Shown here piece by piece: positions 7,329-11,834 of a DNA stretch of 11,834 nucleotides. The stretch comes from Saprospiraceae bacterium (GTDB taxonomy: Bacteria > Bacteroidota > Bacteroidia > Chitinophagales > Saprospiraceae). Below the pieces are notes generated by a model. That model did no database searches, was not told the origin of the DNA, and saw nothing but the letters and a program-made list of their open reading frames with translations. How positions within the stretch are numbered: position 1 is the stretch's first letter; every line of letters starts with the position of its first letter. The translations under genes and the position numbers were made by a program. The DNA is taken from contig JALVCY010000321.1 in NCBI GenBank assembly GCA_027009605.1, positions 1 through 11,834 on the forward strand, written 5' to 3'.

Positions 7329-7489
7329 GTAACTGTTTAGGTGCTCCTATTTTAAGGCAAAAAATAGGCATTTTTGTGGATGTTGACGTAAGGACGCACG
7401 GCCGTGCGTCCCTACGTGAGAAAATTTTAGCAAAAACAGGCGCAAAAAGGGCATTTTTTGACCAAAATAGTGGGTACCTAAATAGTTAC
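7329..7489 (+). mobile_element. Complete 161-bp MITE with IS66-like ends and 8-bp target duplication
   Basis: The left end GTAACTGTTTAGGTGC (7329-7344) is the inverse of the right end GTACCTAAATAGTTAC (7474-7489) with two mismatches. The element is flanked by perfect 8-bp direct repeats ACCATATT at 7321-7328 and 7490-7497. Ends beginning GTAA and 8-bp duplications are typical of the IS66 family, so this is best read as a non-autonomous element moved by an IS66-type transposase encoded elsewhere. It has no coding capacity. Its centre carries the palindrome at 7386-7417. A second copy, cut by the window start, is at 1-126. The intact duplication implies that no rearrangement has separated the ends since insertion. 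Confidence 0.88.
7386..7417. repeat. 32-bp palindrome inside the MITE
   Basis: GGACGCACGG (7392-7401) is followed at once by its exact complement CCGTGCGTCC (7402-7411). One mismatched pair (A7391/C7412) separates this from outer arms ACGTA (7386-7390) and TACGT (7413-7417). It is far richer in GC than its surroundings. It occupies exactly the place where copy 1 of the MITE (21-54) has a different hairpin. Its arms GTAAGGAC/GTCCCTAC are close to those of the palindrome at 1524-1558, so it looks like a REP-type unit carried by the MITE. Confidence 0.85.
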
Positions 7490-7606
7490 ACCATATTTTA
7501 ATATTATTTTGGTTGGCATAGCCGGGCGTTATTTAAGACCCAACATTATCTAGCCGAATAAATATGGCTACTACCCAATCTATAGAATAGGAACCGACCT
7601 ATAATT

Positions 7607-8509
7607 CTACTCCGTAAGTTTGAGCATCATATTCTTAATGTCCTTTGGCGTGGACATAATTTTGGTAAAAGTTGACATAGACAAATCAGGAAAGGACAGT
7701 GCAATCCTATAACGCCCATGCAACATATATACGTTACTTCCGGAAACGAGGATTTCATACGGCAAAAAAGCAGTATGCTTAGGATGCCCTTTGTCGATAA
7801 TAGGCAAGAATTGAGCTTCCCCATTAGAACCTGTCAAGGCTATTCCATAAAGCTTTAGATTTTTCCCCGGAATTTCTACGGAATATACTTTTTCAAGGCC
7901 GCTAACCCCCTGCGAAAGATGGCCATCAATTTTTGCGACAGCAGCAGAGTAACTACCAAAAGACTTTAGCTTATGATTGTCCTGAAAATAAGGCATCCCC
8001 AGCATGTAGTGGTATTTTTGCAATTTGGATGCAGAAAGCCCCTTTGCAGAACCAAATGCAGTCCCCCCATTAGAGCCCAATGCTGATAAAGCAGATTTTA
8101 ATTGAGAAGAAAAGCTAGTATAATTATTCGCCACTTGGCTGTATTTTTTCTGAAAATAGGCATTTCCCCAGTATTCCGGAGTCGTATAAGAAATAATAGT
8201 CTTAGAACCTTCCTTTGTCACAGCAACCCGCAATGCCGCTGCAAACCCGGTTAAACCGCCTACTTTTTTGACCGAAGCGATTAACTTAGGAGATGTAATA
8301 ACGATGACACGACGATTCGCATCTTTTGCCGGCGTATAGACTCCTAATATTTCAAATCCATTAGACTGAAGAGCCGCTTTAGCTTTCCCTGTTACATCAC
8401 TGACAGAGCCACTTGTCTCTGCACCAATGGTGTAAGGCTTTAAGTTTTGGGCTTGGATAGCCATCGCACCCAATAAGGACAAAAACAAGATAAAAAGTGT
8501 ATTTCTCAT
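7607..8509 (-). CDS. Secreted protein of unknown function
   Basis: The 300-residue product starts with a Sec signal peptide (MRNTLFILFLSLLGAMAIQA, cleavage near residue 20). The open frame reaches back to 8611, but the start at 8509 begins the signal peptide and is preferred. The N-terminal third (about 25-80, with SDVTGKAKAALQSNGFEILG) recalls DUF302-type proteins only loosely. The C-terminal half has segments that look conserved, KYHYMLGMPYFQDNH (165-179), FLPYEILVSGSNVYMLHGRY (248-267) and ALSFPDLS (270-277), which I remember from uncharacterised bacterial proteins without a name. No catalytic set, lipobox or membrane helix after the signal peptide is evident, so it is probably periplasmic or exported. 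A weak -7 box, TATCTTTC, lies on the minus strand at 8540-8533. It appears to be a single-gene transcript. Confidence 0.75.
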   Translation of the reverse strand: MRNTLFILFLSLLGAMAIQAQNLKPYTIGAETSGSVSDVTGKAKAALQSNGFEILGVYTPAKDANRRVIVITSPKLIASVKKVGGLTGFAAALRVAVTKEGSKTIISYTTPEYWGNAYFQKKYSQVANNYTSFSSQLKSALSALGSNGGTAFGSAKGLSASKLQKYHYMLGMPYFQDNHKLKSFGSYSAAVAKIDGHLSQGVSGLEKVYSVEIPGKNLKLYGIALTGSNGEAQFLPIIDKGHPKHTAFLPYEILVSGSNVYMLHGRYRIALSFPDLSMSTFTKIMSTPKDIKNMMLKLTE

Positions 8510-8758
8510 GATTCTGAGTTTTAGATTAAGTCGAAAGATACTACAAAGCTCTTCGTTTCTTAATCCTAAAAACTTGACGGTCATTAGCTCCCCCAATGAT
8601 CTTGCCCCCAATGCCTTATGTTCTTAATCAAATACTTGTTTTCTGATGAATGATGCCCAACCACTGCACGGAAAAGACTTAGTGTAATCTTACTTGAGTT
8701 TCGGCACATCGGTATAGCGGTTTAACGGAATAGCATCCAGAGCGTTAGCAAAATTTTG

Positions 8759-8776
8759 TCCCCTATAGCTAGGGGA
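8759..8776. repeat. Short hairpin
   Basis: TCCCCTA and TAGGGGA form a 7-bp perfect stem around TAGC. It lies about 250 bp upstream of the minus-strand secreted-protein gene and about 480 bp beyond the stop of the VTT gene. No T tract follows on either strand. Its role is unknown; it may be part of a repeat remnant. Confidence 0.5.
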
Positions 8777-8852
8777 TGAATAAAAGTAAAGGACTCAGGG
8801 TCAAAGACTTTCAAAAAAAAATAAAAATATTTAGTTGAACTGATTGTTCAAG

Positions 8853-9039
8853 CGTTGAGTTTACTCCGAAAAGTTAGATGTAGCGGCTTGCTCTTGAGCC
8901 CACAAAATTTTATTCTGTTTTCGCTCTTATTTTAACCCCCTAAATCCCCCTAAGAAGTGGGGAGTTAAGGTAAACAGAATAAAATTTTGTTACGTGCTTC
9001 AATTTTTGACTATAGTGACTTTTCGGAGCGGACTCAACG
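8853..9039. repeat. MITE-like unit 1 with 22-bp inverted ends
   Basis: The left end CGTTGAGTTTACTCCGAAAAGT (8853-8874) is an inverse of the right end at 9018-9039 with three adjacent mismatches (TTA versus CCG). Inside is a perfect 19-bp inverted repeat, ACAAAATTTTATTCTGTTT at 8902-8920 with its complement at 8972-8990. That in turn encloses a C-rich segment (CCCCCTAAATCCCCC, 8936-8950) facing GTGGGGAGTTAA (8958-8969). The nested arrangement lets the whole unit fold into one long hairpin. No clear target duplication is seen and no transposase is present. Confidence 0.65.
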
Positions 9040-9040
9040 A

Positions 9041-9173
9041 TGAGTTTACTCCGAAATGTCGTGATAAAACATTCCAAAAGTTTAAAACTTTTGGAATGTT
9101 CTGTATCGCAACCAAATAAAAATTTGCTCATTCCTTCGACTATTAACAATAGGTACTTTTCGGAGTCAACTCA
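9041..9173. repeat. MITE-like unit 2 with related 19-bp ends
   Basis: TGAGTTTACTCCGAAATGT (9041-9059) faces ACTTTTCGGAGTCAACTCA (9155-9173); the ends match except for two positions. These are the same terminal motif as in unit 1, so four copies occur in alternating orientation within about 320 bp. The unit follows unit 1 after a single base. Inside is the perfect palindrome at 9068-9100. No protein is encoded and no target duplication is evident. Confidence 0.6.
9068..9100. repeat. Perfect 33-bp palindrome
   Basis: AACATTCCAAAAGTTT (9068-9083), one A, then its exact complement AAACTTTTGGAATGTT (9085-9100). The inner sequence TTCCAAAAGTT/AACTTTTGGAA is shared with the hairpin at 4684-4709 after the helicase gene. 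It may act as a factor-independent terminator-like structure or be a dispersed repeat. Confidence 0.75.
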
Positions 9174-9251
9174 GCATTTTATTATCGCCCAATGCCTAAG
9201 AAATCTGAATAACCTCCTACGATACCTTATGAGTGTCAAAGCCGGAGTAGG

Positions 9252-9905
9252 TTAAAAGCCGGTTTTGCGTTTAGTATTAAATAAATACCACCCCAACCAA
9301 AGCGTGGAGGAGATACCAATGGCGGTATAGAATGCCGGTTTGGGGTCATCCATGGAACTGATGGAGCCGGCATAAGCAATGAGCAAGCTGTAGGGCAAAG
9401 CATTCAGAAACCAAGCAATGATGAATTTACCGAAAGGCATTTTTGTCATTCCCGCAAGGTAGGCACTCATCTCGGGGAGCATAGGAACCGCTCGGGAGAG
9501 AATGATAATCATCGAGCCATGAGCCAAAAAAGAGGCTTTCGCTTCTGCTTGGGCTGTCGGGTCTTTGAGAAGGAGTCCCAAAAAGCGATGACCAAATATC
9601 CGGCTGATAGCGTAGCCGATAATACCGGCTGATAGAAGCCCAATGCTAGAGGTAATCATCCCATTTTGAAAACCTAGGAAATATCCGGACAGAGCAATGA
9701 CCGTCATGGTGGGTACCGTGATAAATAAATCTGTGATGAGCAAAACAATCACAAGACTCCCCATGTAGGCGGGAGAGAGCGCCTTGGCAGCAATCAACCA
9801 TGACTTGACCTGCTCAATACTAAGAAAACCGGTGGCCTTGGCTATGGCAAAAATGAGAATAAAAAGGATAGCCATTTTAAGGATGACTTTGGCTAAGTGG
9901 CGCAT
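9252..9905 (-). CDS. VTT-domain (TVP38/DedA-type) membrane protein
   Basis: The 217-residue protein is strongly hydrophobic, with membrane segments near residues 8-25, 48-80 (a long pair around TDLFITVPTMTV), 83-105, 131-150 (partly re-entrant), 160-182 and 192-209. The stretch FLAHGSMIIILSRAVPMLPE followed by GMTKMPFGKF (126-160) fits the VTT (SNARE-associated/TVP38, DedA-related) domain, whose members act as lipid scramblases or transporters in the inner membrane. Its length is normal for the family. The C-terminal tail NTKRKTGF is basic, consistent with a cytoplasmic end. The gene is divergent from the metal-regulator cluster and shares its 129-bp upstream region, so a DtxR-box at 9994-10013 could also affect it. 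A role in metal homeostasis is not supported by family knowledge. Confidence 0.85.
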   Translation of the reverse strand: MRHLAKVILKMAILFILIFAIAKATGFLSIEQVKSWLIAAKALSPAYMGSLVIVLLITDLFITVPTMTVIALSGYFLGFQNGMITSSIGLLSAGIIGYAISRIFGHRFLGLLLKDPTAQAEAKASFLAHGSMIIILSRAVPMLPEMSAYLAGMTKMPFGKFIIAWFLNALPYSLLIAYAGSISSMDDPKPAFYTAIGISSTLWLGWYLFNTKRKTGF

Positions 9906-9993
9906 GGACTTTCTTTATGGATTGCAGAATCCTAAAAACGATGGTAAACTCTTTTTGTTGAAGAGAAAACAATTTCTTTATCTGTCTGTTTTG

Positions 9994-10013
9994 TTTTTAG
10001 TTGTGCCTAAAAA
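9994..10013. promoter_or_regulatory. DtxR/MntR-box-like operator
   Basis: TTTTTAG, six bases (TTGTGC), then CTAAAAA form a 20-bp inverted repeat with perfect 7-bp arms. The pattern TTTAG-N6-CTAAA resembles operators of the DtxR/IdeR/MntR family. It lies 21 bp before the start codon of the DtxR-type regulator, in a position to overlap its promoter, which suggests metal-dependent self-repression of the whole cluster including feoB. A single half site CCTAAAAA is also present at 9931-9938, nearer the divergent VTT gene. The region is AT-rich, so chance cannot be excluded. Confidence 0.55.
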
Positions 10014-10034
10014 TAAACTTAAATTCATCTAAAT

Positions 10035-10697
10035 ATGTACTCGCCATCCGAAGAAAATTACTTGAAGGCTATTTTCATGCTAGGGAGAAAAACAGATAAG
10101 GCCGTGAATACCAATCAGTTATCTAAGAGATTGAATGCGAAAGCTTCTTCTATTACCGATATGGTAAAGAAACTTAGCGACAAGGACTTGGTGGATTATG
10201 AGAAGTATAAGGGAGTGAGTTTGACACTAACCGGGGAAAGAATAGCCTTATCTATTTTGCGAAAGCATCGGCTTTGGGAGACTTTTTTGGTGGAAAAACT
10301 CCATTTTTCGTGGGATGAAGTTCATGAGATTGCAGAGCAGTTGGAGCATATTCAGTCTCGGGAGTTGGTGAATCGCCTAGATGAATTTTTAGGCTTTCCG
10401 GAAATGGATCCACATGGCGATCCCATACCGGACAAAAATGGTCGAATGATTTATCGGGAAAGTCAGATATTGTCCACCTTGCCGGTGGGTACTAAGGTTA
10501 TTTTGGTGGGTTTGAAGGATTCATCTGATGCGTTTTTACGGTATTTAGATAGCCGGGGATTGGTGTTGGGAGATGCCTTGGAGATTCAAGCGGAAGAGGT
10601 TTATGATCGTTCGTTACAGATAAAAAAAGCCAATCGAATCATCATCCTTTCGGAAATGGCTGCCAATAATCTCTTAGTCAAAAAAATAGAGCGATGA
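10035..10697 (+). CDS. DtxR/MntR-family metal-dependent transcriptional repressor
   Basis: The 220-residue protein has three parts: a winged helix (about 4-70, recognition helix near 36-48, wing YEKYKGVSLT), a metal-binding dimerisation domain (72-140) and an SH3-like C-terminal domain (145-218). H78, E101, E104 and H105 correspond to MntR metal ligands H77, E99, E102 and H103. The N-terminal MntR ligands D8 and E11 are replaced by N8 and K11, so the site is not identical to that of Bacillus MntR. The motif DPHGDPIP (125-132) is the family linker signature. It should sense Fe(II) or Mn(II) in the cytoplasm and repress its own cluster through the palindrome at 9994-10013. It overlaps the next gene by 4 bp (ATGA). 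Metal specificity cannot be told; linkage to feoB favours iron. Confidence 0.92.
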   Translation: MYSPSEENYLKAIFMLGRKTDKAVNTNQLSKRLNAKASSITDMVKKLSDKDLVDYEKYKGVSLTLTGERIALSILRKHRLWETFLVEKLHFSWDEVHEIAEQLEHIQSRELVNRLDEFLGFPEMDPHGDPIPDKNGRMIYRESQILSTLPVGTKVILVGLKDSSDAFLRYLDSRGLVLGDALEIQAEEVYDRSLQIKKANRIIILSEMAANNLLVKKIER

Positions 10698-11719
10698 ATA
10701 TAAATAATCCGGTTTGGGCTTTAGTGGTTTTTGTAGTTGTTTGGGTACTCTTAATTTTGATATTTAGGCCTGTTCGGGGCTGGTATTGGGTGTTTAAAAA
10801 AGGGCAAAAAATTGATAATAAAACAATTATTGAAGATATTTTGAAGCAACTGTTTCATGCCGAAGAAGAACATTTTGAGATAGGTATGAATACTTTATTG
10901 GGAGCTTTAAAAATCAAAGAAAAATTATTAATTCATATCTTAGACACGATGCAGGCCGGAGAATTGATTCAGATGAATAAGGGACGCTATTCGCTTTTGC
11001 CGCAAGGCCGTGAGTATGCGCTAAAAATTATTAGGATACACCGGTTGTATGAAAAATACCTTTCGGAAAAAACAGGATTTGATCACAAGGAATGGCATGG
11101 AAAAGCGGAAGAGATGGAGCATCAGTTAAGTGATAGCCAAACAGAAAATCTAGCGATGGAATTAGGCAACCCAAGATATGACCCACATGGCGACCCGATT
11201 CCTACTCATGAGGGCGAATGGGCGCCGGTCGAGGGCGAAAGCCTAGCTCAGCTGACAGTTCAAACAACCGGGCGAATCGTTCATATTGAAGATGAGCCGG
11301 AGATGATTTATCGACAGATTCTAGCAGAAAATATTCATATCGGCTCACAGATACGAGTGATAGAATCCAACTCGAAAAGAGTCCGTTTTTATTCAGAAGG
11401 AGAAGAATATGTGTTGGCTCCCGTTGTGGCAGCAAATATTACGGTGCTAGCCTTTGAAGATGAAGATGAGCTGGATGAAGATACCGTTCGATTGTCTGCA
11501 TTGAAGCCGGGGGAACGGGCAAAAGTGGTTTCTATATCACAAGAGAGTCGAGGCGACGCTCGACGTCGATTATTGGATTTAGGCTTTGTGATGGGCAGTG
11601 ATGTGCGCATAGATTTGACCAATCCTTTGGGCGACCCAACGGCCTATTTGATAAAGGGCGCAACCATCGCCTTGCGCCGAGTCCAAGCCGATAAAATATT
11701 GATAAAGAAAGAGTTATGA
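10694..11719 (+). CDS. Membrane-anchored DtxR-like protein fused to FeoA domain
   Basis: The 341-residue protein begins with one membrane helix (about 7-24, VWALVVFVVVWVLLILIF). Basic residues R25, R28, K35, K36 and K39 follow it, so the rest should be cytoplasmic. Next come a winged-helix-like segment (42-105), a DtxR dimerisation domain (107-170) keeping the ligand pattern H116, E139, E142 and H143 and the motif DPHGDPIP (163-170), and an SH3-like domain (184-254). After an acidic linker (EDEDELDED, 255-263) comes a FeoA domain (264-341) with LKPGERAKVVSI, RRRLLDLGFVMGSDV, NPLGDP and IALRR. FeoA is the small partner that supports ferrous iron uptake by FeoB, and feoB overlaps this gene by 4 bp; no separate feoA is seen. 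I infer a membrane-tethered iron sensor that places FeoA at FeoB. Whether the winged helix still binds DNA is unknown; its recognition helix (about 73-88) has few basic residues. Confidence 0.88.
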   Translation: MNINNPVWALVVFVVVWVLLILIFRPVRGWYWVFKKGQKIDNKTIIEDILKQLFHAEEEHFEIGMNTLLGALKIKEKLLIHILDTMQAGELIQMNKGRYSLLPQGREYALKIIRIHRLYEKYLSEKTGFDHKEWHGKAEEMEHQLSDSQTENLAMELGNPRYDPHGDPIPTHEGEWAPVEGESLAQLTVQTTGRIVHIEDEPEMIYRQILAENIHIGSQIRVIESNSKRVRFYSEGEEYVLAPVVAANITVLAFEDEDELDEDTVRLSALKPGERAKVVSISQESRGDARRRLLDLGFVMGSDVRIDLTNPLGDPTAYLIKGATIALRRVQADKILIKKEL

Positions 11720-11834
11720 GTGATAATCAAAAAAAATCCGATTGCGCAAGTTGCCCGCATTTTAGTACGGAAAACCTAAAAAAGTTGGGGGTGAATACGG
11801 AAGGTGTAGATTTTGTGGTGGCCTTGGCAGGAAA
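11716..11834 (+). CDS. feoB: Ferrous iron transporter FeoB, N-terminal fragment (cut by window end)
   Basis: Only 39 codons are present. The start codon overlaps the stop of the preceding FeoA-fusion gene (ATGA), which suggests translational coupling. After a short N-terminal tail with a CxxC pair (SDCASCPHF, C10 and C13), the sequence GVDFVVALAG matches the first strand and the beginning of the G1 loop of the FeoB G domain. The next codon begins AA, as expected for the Asn of GNPNxGKS. FeoB is the inner-membrane Fe(II) transporter with an N-terminal GTPase. Identification rests on this short match together with the FeoA domain just upstream; the rest of the gene lies outside the window. Confidence 0.8.
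   Translation, partial: MSDNQKKSDCASCPHFSTENLKKLGVNTEGVDFVVALAG

Larger units (their letters stand above)
7069..7606. other. Gene-free region with hairpin and MITE
   Basis: These 538 bp between two minus-strand genes hold no credible gene. Contents are a possible weak -7 box for the lipoprotein gene (CATTTTTG on the minus strand at 7104-7097, one mismatch to TAnnTTTG and no good -33 box), a strong hairpin at 7243-7278, and a complete MITE at 7329-7489 with its target duplication. The remaining 7498-7606 is AT-rich with nothing I recognise. Confidence 0.7.
8510..9251. other. Gene-free, repeat-dense region
   Basis: These 742 bp between two minus-strand genes hold no gene that I can support. 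From left to right they contain a short hairpin (8759-8776), an inverted-repeat unit with 22-bp ends (8853-9039) enclosing a perfect 19-bp inverted repeat, a second unit with related 19-bp ends (9041-9173) enclosing a perfect palindrome, and then about 80 bp without recognisable structure. The short open frames here lie within the repeats and show no protein-like composition. Confidence 0.7.

Noticed and set aside
8510..8611. N-terminal extension of the secreted protein
   Set aside because: The signal peptide starts at the Met at 8509; the extension would bury it behind 34 residues of no recognisable character.
8698..8790. Minus-strand frame without start codon, about 30 codons ending PLNRYTDVPKLK
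   Set aside because: It looks protein-like at first sight, but has no start, is bounded by a stop and overlaps a hairpin. It may be a gene or repeat remnant, but cannot be supported.
8853..9173. CRISPR array suspected from repeated motif
   Set aside because: The copies alternate in orientation and spacing is irregular (about 160, 25 and 115 bp); no cas gene is present. Inverted-repeat elements explain the pattern.
8940..9255. Short open frames on both strands in the repeat region
   Set aside because: They run through inverted repeats and palindromes and show no ribosome-binding context or domain pattern.
9784..10032. Plus-strand open frame of 82 codons before the DtxR gene
   Set aside because: Its first half is antisense to the VTT gene and its end runs through the promoter region and metal box.

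Overview
The window looks like chromosomal DNA of a member of the Bacteroidota. Two genes start just after -7 boxes of the Bacteroidota type (TAnnTTTG; the clearest is TACTTTTG at 4733-4740). Shine-Dalgarno sequences are mostly absent, genes are AT-leaning, and the protein set (secreted beta-rich protein, NPP-type lipoprotein, UvrD/PD-(D/E)XK fusion, ThiL, DtxR-type regulators with FeoB) fits that phylum. Genus cannot be told from the sequence; a Saprospiria-like lineage is only a guess.

Layout. 1-126 is the right part of a short non-autonomous transposable element. 144-746 (+) encodes a small secreted, probably outer-membrane barrel protein, convergent with a minus-strand gene (763-1458) for a DUF1826-like protein with an HxD...H motif. 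A REP-like palindrome and a Bacteroidota-type promoter precede a 1028-residue UvrD-like helicase fused to an iron-sulfur PD-(D/E)XK nuclease (1584-4670). Then follow a hairpin, a promoter and thiL (4760-5800). thiL converges on a minus-strand nucleotide pyrophosphatase/phosphodiesterase-type lipoprotein gene (5827-7068).

7069-7606 holds no gene. It contains a strong hairpin and a complete 161-bp MITE (7329-7489) with terminal inverted repeats starting GTAACT and a perfect 8-bp target duplication, ACCATATT. Its ends match the IS66 style, and it is a second copy of the element at 1-126. The two copies are nearly identical except for a swapped central hairpin. 7607-8509 (-) encodes a secreted protein of unknown function. 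8510-9251 is gene-free but dense in inverted repeats, with two adjacent MITE-like units sharing one terminal motif.

The right end is an iron or manganese homeostasis locus. A VTT/DedA-type membrane protein (9252-9905, -) is divergent from a three-gene cluster whose members overlap by 4 bp (ATGA) at each junction. The genes are a DtxR/MntR-type regulator (10035-10697), a second DtxR-like protein with an N-terminal membrane helix and a C-terminal FeoA domain (10694-11719), and the start of feoB (from 11716, cut by the window end). A DtxR-box-like palindrome lies at 9994-10013. No free-standing feoA is seen, so the fusion probably supplies the FeoA function next to FeoB. This membrane-tethered metal-sensor/FeoA fusion, and the MITE family with exchangeable hairpins, are the most interesting parts of the window.
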